DNA from: Epinephelus fuscoguttatus
Lineage: Eukaryota > Chordata > Actinopteri > Perciformes > Serranidae
NCBI RefSeq assembly: GCF_011397635.1
Contig: NC_064756.1
Coordinates: 3,986,922 to 4,050,921 of the forward strand
Direction: 5' to 3'
DNA length: 64,000 bases
Shown here: in pieces, positions 50,291-63,590 of the stretch
Numbering within the stretch: position 1 is the stretch's first letter
How the letters are laid out: each line of letters starts with the position of its first letter
Notes under the pieces: generated by a model
Seen by the model: the letters and a program-made list of their open reading frames with translations, nothing else
Told to the model about the DNA's origin: nothing
Database searches by the model: none
Program-made: the position numbers and the translations under genes

Positions 50291-51775
50291 TAACTTACTG
50301 ATTGTGTCAAGGCTTCTTGGGTCAAGGTCCATTTATTGTCTTTTTCTAGAGCTTTCAGCCACATGGGCTTCATCTGTGAATAGAGTTGAAAAAGCCAGTA
50401 AGTGGAGCTTGATTTTTTTGTTTCTTTGTGGTCAAACTATGAACTGTTAAACGTAAACTTTCAACTCTTCTATCAGTGATCATTACCAGCACATGCTGTC
50501 ATGTTTTAACATGGTTTCATGTTTGTAAACGGGACAGTATTACATGATTACTGACTGTTGAGCAGATGCTAATGAGGCCTTAGCTATAGGCTGCTATCTG
50601 TAGCTAACAAGTGTCCCTATTTCTCAGGTAGCCTCTGACCACATTTCCTCTTACTGGGTTTCTTTAGTGAGGAGGTGACACTAGATACTGTTCATCAGAG
50701 CTCTGATGACCTTATGTCCTCTGTCCTTATTCTGAAGTACAAGGGTGAAACACCTGTACTGTCTGGTAATGTGAACGCTAATTAGCATTTAGCATCTAAC
50801 AACTACTCTGAGTTCATGAGGGCTGTAGTTGCTATCATGTATCTGTTGTTTACTGATACCCAAGATTGAACACTGATAGTACTCCAAGTCCCTGAGGCAG
50901 TGTCTTGTGACAGTCTGCTGACCAAAGCTGCTCAGCCGGCCAAGAGTGCTGCGGCTGCTGGGAGAGATGATGTAACGGGCAGCTCGGACTACAGACTAGG
51001 AAAAAAATGAATGAAGCATCTGTGGAGTCTGGAACATGTTTGTAAAGTGACTGTTGCCGGACTTCTTGGGGAACTCCAGAAAATAACTCTTGGCCCTCGA
51101 ACCTTCACTGTTTGGTTACATGAGTCGTTGGCGAAGGTTCAGATGGACAAACAGAAACATAACAATGATTCTGCAGAGCTCTAAACTTTAAGGTTTCCAT
51201 GCACAGGATTTGACTCTGATTGCAGTGGGATTCTATCATTGTGTGCTCTTTAGAGAGAGGTGTTTGATGATTTTATTTAACCTCATATGGTGCCGTTAAA
51301 TACTGAAGTCTGATCAGATTTATCTGCATCCTAAAGGTTGGGAGCACTGCAGTATTCTTGATTCGCTGTAATTTGAACTTTACCTGAAGACGATTCTGAT
51401 CAATAACGATTACAATATCATCCATGGCTACAAAAAAAAAAAACGTCTTAATTCTGATTTGCTGTAGTCTATGCAAGTTATACTCTTGTGAAGGCTGCCC
51501 TGATTTGATCCAACATTCATTAACCTAACACGTGCATAAGTGCAGTTTTTGGCAGGTCATCCTGTCCTGTACACTCCGAGCACAAACAGTGGATTTTCAC
51601 TCTTTACCAGCATCAAGCAAAGTCGCTGTTGGAGGTAAAACTGACATGTAACTTTCTTGCTTGCAAAGTTGGTTGTACGAATAGTTTAGGGAGCCATGTG
51701 CATGTACAAAATGTGCATTTTATTTCCTTTACAATGTTAACAAAACAAAAATTAAAATCGGTTAGTGCCCACATA

Positions 51776-52650
51776 CAGTGGCATGCCAAAGTTTGGGCCC
51801 CCCTGGTCAAAATTACGTTTACTAGTTAAGTTAGTAGAAGATGAACTGATCTCCAAAAGGCATGAAGTTAAGCATGAAATATTTATTTAATATCTTCAGC
51901 AAGATTACTTTTTGATTTCAGTCTTTTCCAGTTTAAAAAATACCAAAAAAGGAAAAGGGCCTGAAGCAACAGTTTGGGCACCGTGCATGGTCAGTGCTCA
52001 GTAGCGCCCCCTTTGGCAGGTATCATCTAAACACTTTGTGGATCCAGCTCAGAGTCTCTCAGTTCTTGTTTGGAGGATTTTCAGCCATTCTTCCTGCAAA
52101 AGGCTTCTAGCTCTGTGAGATTCTTGGGCCGTCTTCATGCTCTGCTCTTTGAGCTCTATCCACAAATGTTTAATGATGTTTAGGTCGGGGGGCTGTGAGG
52201 GGCGTGGCCAAACCTTCAGCTGGCTCCTCTTGAGGTCGTCCATTGTGGATCTGGAGGTGTGTTTAGGATCATTGTCCTGTTGTAGAAGCCATCCTCTCTT
52301 CATCTGCAGCTTTTTTACAGATGCTGTGATGTCTGGAATTTAACTGAATCCATTCTTCCCTCTACCTGTGAAATGTTCCCCGTGCCACTGGCTGCAACAC
52401 AAGCCCAAAGCATCATCCATCCACCCCCGTGTTTAACAGTTTGTTCTCCAAACATACCTTTGCTCATTGTGTCCACAAAGTTCTGTTTTACCTTCATCAG
52501 TCCACAGGACTTGTTTCCAAAAAGCATCAGGCTTGTTCACATGTTCCTTTGCAAACTTGTGAGGCTGAATGTTGTGGTGAGGACACAGGAAAGGTTTTCT
52601 TCTGATGACTCTTCCATGAAGCTCATATTTGTCCAGGTGTGTCTGCACAC
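51776..52650 (-). pseudogene. Tc1/mariner-like transposase, 5'-truncated and frameshifted
   Basis: The element starts at a TA with the terminal repeat CAGTGGCATGCCAAAGTTTG. Minus-strand frames give HGRVIRRKPFLCPHHNIQ, KQVLWTDEGKTELCGHN (first catalytic Asp region), GGGWMMLWACVAASGTGN, and LLQQDNDPKHTSRSTMDDLK (second Asp) followed by PDLNIIKHLWIELKE (final acidic residue). These lie in at least two frames, and the N-terminal DNA-binding region and other terminal repeat are missing. Confidence 0.92.
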
Positions 52651-53713
52651 AATAATAATTTTTTTATAAAAAGAAAATCCATGATAATACACAATAAATG
52701 CAAGATTAAAAGAAGTTGTCTATCTGATATGTATTTGTAGAAATTAAAAATAAAATCACAAGGCAGAGAGCTGTATGAAGCGAGCTAATCCTGTCTTTTC
52801 CCTTTTAACAGAACAGTGAGTAATCAGATTTTTTATTTAATGTGGTTTAGAAAGGGATCCCATACTTAATCAAGGATCTCAATGGAGCCCTTTAATGAGT
52901 ATTTTATTTCCTCTTATTGAGATAGTACAGTACGTCTTTGATCCAGTGAGTAAAGGAAGATGGGTGTGCATGTTTCCCTTTTAAGGCTTCGTGCAAATAA
53001 CGAAGGAAAAGTGATACAGTTGGCTTCAGTCTTACATATCATGCAGGGTTATGCAGAGGTTAAAGGTCACTGGTTTTGTTCAGAGATTCTGAGATGAGGG
53101 ACCAAACATCTTGAGGCACAGCACAGGACCAGAACACTGGGGCATGAGTAGTGGGAGATATGTTGCAATGATTTCATGACAAGCTAACGTCTGGGAAGTA
53201 TTTAGACATTTCCTGTATTTTCCAGTGGGTGTGATGCAGAATATTACATTTCATTATGCCATGCCTGGCCCAGATTAAAGAGGCATGGACTCTTTTTAAG
53301 ATCGACTGTTATAATTCCTCTGTAATAACTTTACAGTGCTTCACATGGGTTGCATGAAGGTAGGGCAGGAATCTGGGGCAGAACTGTATGTACCAACTAA
53401 GTCTGACAGATTACGAAGGAAACTGACAGTTTTCTGGAGATTAAATTTACTGCGGAGTAGTTCAAATGAGGAAAACATCCCATCTGAGTGCAGATCAATA
53501 AAAGCGTTAATGCTTGTTTTCTGTCAATGTATGAATGTCTTATCTCTGGGATGTTAAAGAGAAGGACGACCGTCAAAAATGATTTCGTATCTGCGTCCAG
53601 ATTTCAGTGGTTGACTTCACAGTTTCATTTTTGGTGAAACCTGCTGATAATAATATCAGGCATGACAATGATTTAAGAGTGTGTTGTGAAGTGTATCTGC
53701 TCCAGGATCTTCA

Positions 53714-55513
53714 TATAGCCACTTTATTAGGTACACCTTGCTAGTACCAGGTTGGACCCCCTTTTAATTCTTGGTGTCACAGATTCAACAAGGTGCTGGA
53801 AACATTGCTCAGAGATGTTGGTCCATATTGACATGATGACATCACACAGTTGCTGCACATCCATGATGAGAATCTCCCGTTCCAGCACATCCCAAAGGTG
53901 CTCTATTGGACTGAGATCTGGTGACTGTGGAGGCCATTGGAGTACAGTGAACTCATTGTCATGTTTGAGATGATGTGAGCTTTGTGACATGGTGCGTTAT
54001 CCTGCTGGAAGTAGCCATCAGAAGATGGGTACACTGTGGTCATAAAGGGATGGACACGCTCAGCAACAATACTCAGGTAAGCTGTGGAAGCGTCCAATGG
54101 GGAGATCAAACAGGAGAGGTGACATGCAGCAAGTCTTTTCTTTAATTTTCCAGCACCATGTTCTCAGGCACCAACAACACCAGACACAGACTGACTGGCT
54201 TTTATACCTTTCCTGGCATGTACCAAAAATAACAATGAAAGTCACCTGAATAAATATACAATAAATATTTACATAAGACCATCACCAAACCATAAATACA
54301 TCAGCAATAAATGTATACAAACCAAAACCCATTACTTAAATAACCCTAAATAATTTACGTCAATATTTACACATGTACACAAAACTAAAACTCCCCTCTG
54401 CCTGCCTCCTACTTGGTTTCTCCCTCCTGGAACTAATTAAAGGTGCTGGAACACAGTGGGAACTCTTTTGCCCGAACACGGTCAGGAAAGAGGAAGAAGA
54501 CAGGCAGAGGTAAGTTTATGCTCACAAAGACAATTAACACAAAAAACTTTGCTCATACTGAGTCTCACTTTATCCTTCAAACTACACAGTTTACTGCTTC
54601 AATGAGTCAGTAAACAATCTATATTCTATGTATATTCACAAGTCAAAACTGAGGTGGAACAGCCTGGCGTCCTCCCTGTGAGCCATGTGCTCGGCAAACT
54701 GTGACACAAAGAAATGGAACAAATACACGAAAACAATTAACTTAATAAAACTTTTTTTTAAAAAAATAGTGTTTCATTTAATTCAGTACATACCAAATGT
54801 GTGTTTTCAAATTATTTTCAATTTCAATTTACCATTATAACCTATCATGTATTCATTCTCTGATCATGAAGATAAATACAACTGGTAACACTGGTCAGTT
54901 GTTACACACCAGCAGCAGCAGCAGCCTGAAGCGTTGATACAAGGCAGGATGGATCCATGCTTCCATCTGAATGTGGTTTTTCCAATCTTCTATTGTCCAG
55001 TTTTGGTGAGAAAACCCGTGTGAATTGTAGCCTCAGTTTCCTGTTGTTAGCTGACAGGAGTGGCACCTGGTGTGGTCTTCTGCTGCTGTAGCCCATCTGC
55101 TTCAAGGTTGGACAAGGTGTTGTTGCTTCAGAGATGCTCTTCTGCACACCTTGGTTGGAACCAGTGCTTATTTGACTTCCTGTTGCCTTTCTATCATCTT
55201 GAACCAGTCTGGCCATTCTCCTCTGACCTCTGGCATCAACAAGGCATTTTGGCTCACTGGATATTTTCTCTTTTTGGGACCATCCTCTGTAAACCCTAGA
55301 GATGGTTGTGCTGAAAATCCCAGTAAATACTCAGAGCAGCCCGTCTGGCACCAACAACCATGCCACGTTCAAAGTCACTTCAATCACCTTTCTTCATCAT
55401 TCTGATGCTCCGTTTGAACTTCAGCAGCTCGTCTTCACCATGTCTACATGACTAAATGCACTGAGTTACCGCTACGTGATTGGCTCATTAACTAAAGTGG
55501 CCGCTGAGTGTAT
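53714..55513 (-). mobile_element. Tc1-like transposon with an internal insertion, inactive
   Basis: Left end GCCACTTTATTAGGTACACC and right end ACTAAAGTGGCCGCTGAGTG are inverted-repeat termini of a common fish Tc1-like element. Minus-strand coding pieces: MARLVQDDRKATGSQI and PTLKQMGYSSRRPHQVPLLS (55216 downwards), then TAYLSIVAERVHPFMTTVYP, YFQQDNAPCHKAHIIS (catalytic Asp) and PPQSPDLSPIEHLWDVLERE (53727-54100). About 0.8 kb at 54110-54900 interrupts the reading frame, and there are further frameshifts. Confidence 0.92.
54110..54900. repeat. insert inside the Tc1-like element
   Basis: Replaces or interrupts the transposase region between the first catalytic motif and the DNAPCHKA motif. AT-rich, no coding frame, no clear terminal repeats; identity unknown. 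Ends next to a CAG run at 54912. Confidence 0.6.
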
Positions 55514-57139
55514 GTTAGATGCCCAGTAATATGCCAAAAACTCTTGTCAAGCCCAGTGATGCACAAACTCTACATGTGAAAGAAAAGGATCGGGACAGGT
55601 TGTGAATATCCAGCGTTCAGCGTACATGTTCGTCACATGTTCATGTCAGCTCCCTCTGGATGCTCCAGTTTCCTCTCAGTCCAAAGACTTGCAGCTCAGA
55701 TTAGCTGGAGCCTCTCCTGGATAATAAAAGTATTCTTAAGCAGCGGTACAGAAACCACTGCAGTTGGACTGTTGCTCTGCAGAGTTCTTAAAAAAAAAAA
55801 AAAGCTGCTCTTATATCACCACCTTTCTGTCAGAAGGACTCCATATAATCCACATCTGGGAATAAGCGTTTGCTGTGTACTTTCCTTTTGGTACATTGGA
55901 AGAAAGTTGCCAGCGGAAGTCTCCAGACAGAACAGAAATATCAGCGCAGGGGGAGTGGGGAGTGGGGAGTGGGCTTCACTCTCTGGCTCTCAGCCTGAAC
56001 ACTCAGCCCTCAACACCAGCCAGAAATAGAAAGTGTGGATGTCCTGGGCAGTTTCTCAGTGCATCTTGGCCCAAAAGAGTTTGTATGCTCAGCAAACTTT
56101 GCTTCAACAAATAATGAAAAAATAACCCCAGCATTCCCACATTTCTACTTTCAACATTTGCAGACAGTCGATGATGTTTGATCACTTCAGACCCACACCC
56201 GCAGACTTGGAGTCGCACCTCCCTCTTAACTGCTTCCTTTACAGCCAAACACCCGAGCTCAGATGTTCTGTGTTAAGCAGCACATCACACAATAGATGTA
56301 CAGCAGAAACCTTTGTAAGCTGTAACTCAACCTCTGTGTAACCTTACCCAGAGTCAGGCCATCATCTCAAACTGCCCTTATCAGCTTATCTCACTTGTTA
56401 CGAGACCCGCTCCCTCCCTGCTGACATGCTCGGCCTTATCTCTAACCCGCTTTCACTCGGCTGCGGTATCACCGTCAGCTGGCCCCAGTTTTCAGATGAC
56501 ATTTTCACACTGTTGCGTCACCGGAGGACCTATCATTCCTTTCCATGTAATCCTTCCAAAGTATATTTGCACAGCATATTGTGAACAGGTAAGCAGCCAG
56601 GCGGGCACTGTACAGTTTGTTAGAGTTCAGATTCTACAGGAGGAAGATCTTGAAAGACCTTACTGACACTGCAGTCCTACTGACAGTCTTTTCCATTTGG
56701 ATCAGTGTGTTTCCAGCTATTAATCTTGTGAGTAACTCACAGGTTTAAGTCAGCTCTGAGCTGAAAACACTGCTTCTAAGTAGTAGTCATCTCTGCAGTG
56801 GTGTCATCCATCACTTCCCAACGTCTTTACACAGTAAGATGAGTAAAGACTGACAGGAACAACTATTGGACATTTCCTACACATGTTCAAGGTCCCTAGA
56901 GAAGGGATCTTCAATGTTTTTCAGCCAAGGACCCCTCAGTACATTTATTGTATAAAACTGAGCTGCATTTTGGTTCTGCAATGTGTCGGGTCGCCTAAAG
57001 TACCATGTATGAACATACTCTTTTATGGTGCGCACAATACTAAGCTATTAAAAGAAATATTGGCAGATTCATACGTATATTTATACGTTGTGTACGTTTC
57101 AGACGTATTTCAGAGTCCTTACACTTGAAGTAATAATGC

Positions 57140-57970
57140 AGCTCTTTGACCAATATGTTTGTCCCTTGTGCCTCAGCTCTGCAGAGCCTACACACGTGGC
57201 AGACACCGCCATGAGCATTTATACTTGGTGTGTCCTGTGTCACTCTGGAGTTACACCTCCAAAACACTGGTTTCTGTGAAGTGCTGTGAAGTTAAGTTGA
57301 TTCAAAACATTAAACACTCATTAAACACTCATTAAACATACATTAAACATGGCTTAATAGAGACAGTTTCAAACACAAGTACACAAATCAGCTTCACTAT
57401 AACTCGCAGCATTCACAGACAAACACTTGTCTTTATCTGGACACATTTTCCCCACAAATACAACATGCTAACGTTATTAGCACAAGCCTATGGTATTTTA
57501 CATTGTGTAAATTAGCCTAGCAGCTAGCTGACTTTTCCTCTGCTCATATGAAGCCAGGGACAACAGCAACATGTAACAAAGGTAACGTTACAAAATTCAG
57601 CTCCATTACAGCTCACAAGGTTCACTGACAAAACAACTGTCTTACACTAAACATGTTTTCCAAACAAATACAACATGCTAACGTTATTAGCACAAGCCTA
57701 TGGCATTTTACATTGTATAAATTAGCCTAGCAGCTAGCAGACTTTTCCTCTGCTCATATGAAGCCAGGATAAATCACACATGAATTAAAATGCTATTTTA
57801 GTGGAGGCTTTATTGTCTTCACAATTTATTGTTTCTTATCTGTGAAATTAAAGTAAATCAAAGCTTTGTTTCCACTGAGGGAAATGGTTTCAGCTCACAG
57901 AGACAGACAGGAGGTCTGCGTCGCTGCAGTATGTAGTTACATTTCTGGGGAGGTGCACGTCAGACTTTGA
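57140..57970 (-). repeat. family C interspersed repeat, copy 4 (inverted, with internal duplication)
   Basis: Matches the reverse complement of copy 1 over its length, including GTAGTTACATTTCTGGGGAG at the far end. The AACGTTATTAGCAC core unit occurs twice (57470 and 57680) as in copy 3. Confidence 0.88.
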
Positions 57971-58180
57971 AGCAGGTTTAACAATCACGGCTAGAAACGC
58001 TGCACGTGACTCACTAAAAAACAAATGGGTTTTGTTGTTTGTTGGTCTTAAAGTTTTCTGCAGCTCGGCAACCATCTGGCCTAAATGACACACCATCCAT
58101 CATCCTGTCCACCTCCCTGTGACAAAATCAGCTCATGTATATGTAATCAGTACTACGTCACTGTAGAAATGTGGATCTGG

Positions 58181-58362
58181 GGGCGTCGGTAGCTTAGTGG
58201 ATAGTGCCGGCGCCCCATGTATAGAGGTGATGCCTTGCTGCAGCTGGCGTGAGACTCTGGTTTTGCGACCCTTCGCTGCATGTCGTCCCCCCTCTCTCTC
58301 TCTATTTCACTCTGTCCTGTTCATTAAAGGCTAAAAACCCAGAAAAATCTTAAAAGAAAATA
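58181..58362 (+). mobile_element. tRNA-derived SINE
   Basis: Head GGTAGCTTAGTGGATAGTGC (A box) and GGTTTTGCGACCC (degenerate B box), then CTTCGCTGCATGTCGTC, a CT-rich stretch and tail TTCATTAAAGGCTAAAAACC. Same family as 31553-31745. Confidence 0.85.
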
Positions 58363-60999
58363 AAAAGAAGATGTGGATTTGAAAATGTACATATGTAACA
58401 TATCCTTGGTTTTCAGGAACGTACAGTGCCGCCATTTTTTTGGTGCCTGGGCTGACTAGCGCCATCATCAGATCAAAATTCTAATTTTACAGTTACAAAC
58501 TAATGACTTAAAACATTTGTGCTAAATATGAATATTTTTTATTTTATTCCAGCTCATTACTTCAGAGATGAACCCACAGGACCTTCAGTTCCTGGATTAG
58601 CAAACACAGACTGTCTGGATGTGATTCAGCTGGAGTATTTTAAAAAGCAGGAGGTCTGTACGGAGAGGAGTTTCTGGTTCTTGGGTTTGACATTTACTTA
58701 AGATTGCACATCTGCTTGATGGTTTGAAGATAACACCATCTGCAAAATGTTTTTAAATACATTTCCTCTGTAGTGTGTGTCTGCATCTGCTGCATGTTAA
58801 TCTGTTTTATATGGTTTATAGAACATCCTTCTGTGCACATCTGGTGACTGTTAGAATGGCTGCTGGATTTCATCTCTGATTGTGATGTCGGTGAACTGAG
58901 GCAAATCTAAAAAGATATACACGTTAATACAGAAGAAAATGGCTACTACAGCCAGAAACCAAAAGAGAGCTTATACATGTATTTTCTATAATTTTTATTT
59001 CCAATTCCGAAGCTCTCTACACATGGTCAGGAACAAGTTACTATTCTAGTGGAGCAAAACTGAATCTGGTATTTATTTTTAATGATGTCAAAGTAGTTTA
59101 ATGTAGATATATTGAGGAGTAAATGTTTGGGATCAGCATACAAAATACAGTTCATTAATGCTGAGATGTAAAATGCAAACTCAAAGATCGTAGAAGCTAT
59201 AACCCCCATATCCCAGGTACAAGTACGGCAAACTCTAAGCCATATACCTCCTCACTGGCAGCTCTGGCCCTGGTTTATGGAGGACACAACATCTGTCTCC
59301 TCTTCACACTCGAGTCCAGCTTCAGTATTCACCATCCTAAAAACAGTAGAGGGCGCCATTGCACTGTGTATACCTGCTACATTCAGTCGAACTGAAGGTT
59401 TTCATGACAGCTATCTTCTGAAATAACTGCAACAGACCACAAATCTAAACACATTGGATATAGGTGGTCTGTGCTTGATTTTTTTTCTTTCCAAAACCAA
59501 TTTCAGTGAGTAAAACCTAAAGTACATGAAAATCTGAGTGTGTTCGTCTGAGTCTGAGAAATGTAATGTCCTTACTGAATCCTGTGTTTCTGTCCCTACA
59601 GAACTGACTTTACAGCTGGAACAGCACTCCAGTTGATGCTTGGTAATTTCTCAGTAAAACGCAATATATTAATTTATTCCTGCTTTTTAATTCAGTCTGC
59701 TGTTGTCTCTAATATGTGCACGTATGTGTTGTGTGTTCCACCAGTCGCTCCTCACCTGTCTCTTAGGTGTCCTCGGTGTGTTCTCCTGCTCTTTACACCT
59801 GTCGCTGATTTCTCGCTGCAGTCTCCCCAGGTGCACAAACAATACATGTTTTTGGAAACACTTCTTTTTCCACAGGACTGTGGCGTTAATGCGAGCATGA
59901 GACCCATGCAGTGGTGTATCCCAGTTAAATGTGAAGAAAAGTAAAACTTATCATTGTGGAGAATGATATAAATATTTCATATGTATTAAGGTTATTGATA
60001 CTCTTAAATGTACACATTTTAAATTTCCAACAATGAGGACATGTAAATGAGATGCCAGTGTGCATTAGAAAAGCATAAACTAGATAGAGCTTGTTTGGTC
60101 TGGGCTAAGTCTCAGATGTCTTTAACTTTAGCTTTAGATAAAAACAAAAGAACACTCATTAACACCAGTCTTTGGTTGTGTCATTGCCCTCCCTCCATCC
60201 AAGGCAGCCTAGAAGCTGGTCTGTAAATGGTCCATTTCAGTCAGAACATTACAACTGACAAAGTGACACAAAACCATCCAAAGTCTCACAAATTCACCTT
60301 TTACCACAGAGTACAAGTGTGAAACATCCACTCAGACTGGACTGAGCCTGGCAGGTAGATGCTGCACCAATCAGCCAACTGTGGAGGGTTTAAATGATGA
60401 CTTGATTGCATTGACCTCCCAATGCCATACCACACTCATGCAGCGTCCTTAACATCACGACAAGCTACTTTAAAAGGAAGAAAGGAGAATTTTTTTATTT
60501 GCTATCACTGGAAAAGGAAAAAGTGTGAGTGTAGATCAACATAACAACCTTTAAACTGAGGACTGTTTTCTCTTTGATTACCTGAAGATTTTCATACTAA
60601 TGTTAACGATATTCCATCTATTTTGTCATGTTTGACTGTTTTTCTCTGCTCTACCTGACTAACTGCTGTCATGACCTGTTTCTATCCCCCACTGGGATCC
60701 CTGCAGTAGCACACAGACACACACACCGGTGTGTGTACAGTAAAGTAATGAGCTTACATCACACCATCATGAATCATAATAGTAGCAGATGGCAGCGGGT
60801 GTGTGCAACAGTCTGCCGTCCCGCTGGTTGTTGAGACCCACACCGGTGAGGACTCAGTGTGGTCACGTCTCTTCATCAGTGTTATTGACAACATGTCAGC
60901 CACGGCTCAGAGCTGCTACTCAAGTAAAGGTAAAGATATTAAAGTGTTGAAATACTCAGTTACAGGAGTCCCTGATCTTCCAGATCATTCAGCCCATAG

Positions 61000-61282
61000 G
61001 CCAGTGGTTCCCAACTGGTCCAGCCACAGGGTCCAAATATTTCCTTAGTCGTTGGTTCAAGGTCCACACAGCTGAATACACTCAGGGTTACACTTGCATT
61101 CGCATTTGTCCGTTTGTCACTCACTCTACAGCAGGAAACAGCATTTAAAAATATAAGCTGTGCCGGAAATTCACTGTACTTAAAAATAAAGTGTTTTTTT
61201 TTTTTTTTTTTTTTACACACGTTTGTGAATTACTTGTGGTCCATTCAAAATAGACCCACCAGCTGAAACTTCTGCTTTAGGC
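61000..61282 (+). mobile_element. hAT-like element, uninterrupted relative of 14876-15745
   Basis: CCAGTGGTTCCCAACTGGTC start, CTACAGCAGGAAACAGCA middle, GTGGTCCATTCAAAATAGAC end; contains a long T-run at 61194. The right terminus is diverged. Confidence 0.7.
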
Positions 61283-61427
61283 ACTATTTCTTATTTGACA
61301 AGACCTGATCCAAAATAAAATATATATGTTTCTTGAAAACAAACATTAAATTCAAAACACATTCAAAACATTATTAATAGTGTTAATTATCAGCCACAAA
61401 ACATACAAAAATGTCCTTATCCTCAGG

Positions 61428-62150
61428 GTTAATTTCGTTGACGAAAACTGATGAAAATTTTCAGCAATGACTTTTTCCATGACGAAACTGAGGAGATGAC
61501 GAGTTAAAAATAGATCTTGATAATAAAAACTAAGACAAAATCTATGTTTCATTTTCGTTGATGAGATGAAAATGTTCGCAGTTGACTATCGGACATTGAA
61601 AGCCGAGAGCAGCCGTGCTCGTCATTACCTTCAAATGCTGCATGAGCGACAGGCTGGTTAAGTCCAGTAAATAGTCTGCACCAGGATGTTTCAGTAGCCA
61701 GCAGAAACACTCACACCGGAGCAGCGTCAGCCGTTGGTGCGAGCTGTGAGATGTAAATCAGCGGTCAATAATCAGCCGTGTGTGTCTGACTGTGGATGGT
61801 GGAGCTGCTGAATGAATTGTGGAGTTTCTCAGTTGCAGTGGTGGCTGTTAGCAGCTAGCTCTGCTTGTTAGCTGCTGAATGGCAGCGGAGCAAGCAGCCA
61901 CCAGACCTCACAGCTTCACACAGCAGGACTCCTCTCAGATATGGACTGTCTGGAGCAGGTTTGTGGGTTGATGGTGTTTGACAGGCAGGTAGGAGGCTCA
62001 GTTATCTGTGAGTGTAGCTGTGCTGTAAGTAAACAGTCTGAACTCAGATCAGTTTTCTCTGACAGAGATAAAAGTTTAGTTTGAATCAGCGACTCTGTGA
62101 GAGGACACCAGTTTAAACCTCCAGACTAACATGGATAACTGGATTAGTAT
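61428..62150 (+). mobile_element. non-autonomous element, family B copy 2
   Basis: Begins TTAATTTCGTTGACGAAAAC; CCAGTTTAAACCTCCAGACT near the right end is the reverse complement of sequence at 17695-17720. No transposase frame. Confidence 0.65.
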
Positions 62151-62744
62151 AAAGATATAAAAAAAACATACAGAAAACATCATGATTAAAAGTTTACTAA
62201 AATGTATGTACAGTATAATGTAAATACTTTCTGTTCAGTATCTCCACCTGCTCCTATTGACAGTGGTGAGAAAAAATGGCCTACATAATCCCTGGCTAAT
62301 TACTGTGTGTAAGTGAAACCCACTGTGCATATTAACAAATTACGACAGCCCTCGTCATCAGTGGCCCATCCTCATTTACAAGTCTAATCAGCGAACTCTT
62401 AGGGGAACATTAGGGGATCAAATTAGCTCTAATAAATGTCCCATTATCAGTGTGACGCACACTACCTGTTGAATAAGAAGTAAAACACGGTTTGGCATCG
62501 GTTGACATGTTACCTCTTATTTCATCACCGTCTGCGATGATGGAGAAATTTTTGACAAGCAATCAAATGAAACATGATTGCTGACACAAATGTTTTTCTC
62601 TTAATGTATTCATTACAAAATAGATGATGGCTGAGTGTTTGTGCCGATCAGCTCAGTCCCAGCGGACTCTGTCTTTCTTGCTTACATAATTGTGTCCCCC
62701 CGCTGCATTATCTGTCAGATACAGTCCATTAATGATTAGAACAA

Positions 62745-62770
<26 letters not shown>
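62745..62770. repeat. (AC)n microsatellite
   Basis: About 13 AC units. Confidence 0.95.
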
Positions 62771-62775
<5 letters not shown>

Positions 62776-63240
62776 AACACACTCTTTCCATTGCTGCTCG
62801 GTACATTCACTCCCATTCCTTTGATCAGAGTAATAAATACTGCCCTCAATAAACTCTTATCATTAAGCATTATCACTGGAGCTTTAACTACTGTCAATAA
62901 TTAATTATTTAGATTTAAAGTGTTTGTCAAATACTGTTTACTGGATCAAACTGACACATGCTGCACAGAATCTCAACTCCCAGTTTACTCTTCACTCTGT
63001 TAGTCATTTAGCTTTTTGTGTTTTCACCTCCTTTATTCCTGTTTTGGCTCCGATCAGACCGCGGCACAGTCTTTTCAGTCAGAGGCCATAAATTTGCCAA
63101 AGGCGAATGAGTCATTATCCATTTATGACATGCTGTTAAAGATGACTGGCAGCTACTGTGAATGGAGACAAGCAATATTTCAGTCAAGGAGGTGATCTTT
63201 GGGAAGGTTAGACGAGCGCCTGCACAGCCCGAATGTGGCC

Positions 63241-63313
63241 ATGGAGTTGACTAAAGTGACCGTCTCGGCTCTCTTTCTGCTGCTGGTGGCGTTTGGATCA
63301 TCCAGTGCCAAAG
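63241..63313 (+). CDS. first coding exon of a secreted or membrane protein (partial gene)
   Basis: ATG in a good context (GGCCATGG) opens 24 codons encoding MELTKVTVSALFLLLVAFGS followed by SSAK. This is a signal peptide: short polar start, Leu/Val/Phe-rich core, small residues before a likely cleavage site near SSSA. The donor is AAAG|GTAGGT, phase 1, typical for exons encoding only a signal peptide. The rest of the gene lies to the right of the window. I do not recognise the product. Confidence 0.65.
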
Positions 63314-63590
63314 GTAGGTTCTGATTTGTTTTGTGAACTTGTCTGTGTTTACTCTTAACATTTCATCTTTATTCTTCTTCTTCTACCTTCTTCTTTTGTG
63401 ACGTTCCAACATCCTTATAGGCGACTTTCTACTGGAAACTTTAGTCAAACTCAGCTCATTTAGCTTTCTGAATTCTGTAAATTCAACCTATTTTGATGCT
63501 TCGAATGCTCAAACTCTGAAAATTGAACCCACCTTTGACCTTTGTCAGCTGCTCTTCACCCCCTTCAACCTCTGTCATATTCCATATGGC

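Larger units (their letters stand above)
49111..63191. other. intergenic interval, transposon-rich
   Basis: About 14 kb between the eif4g1 3' end and the next gene. Repeats are listed separately. The gaps between them (for example 50300-51770, 55520-57130, 58370-61000, 62190-63190) contain only short, unsupported open frames and simple repeats. Orientation of transcription across it unknown. Confidence 0.7.

Noticed and set aside
58181..58260. tRNA-like A and B boxes
   Set aside because: Degenerate tRNA head of a SINE without a cloverleaf acceptor stem; the same applies to 63591 and 19600-19662.
58519..58701. Exon-like stretch after a TTTTATTCCAG acceptor
   Set aside because: A 60-codon frame with a plausible acceptor, but no good donor and no recognised protein.
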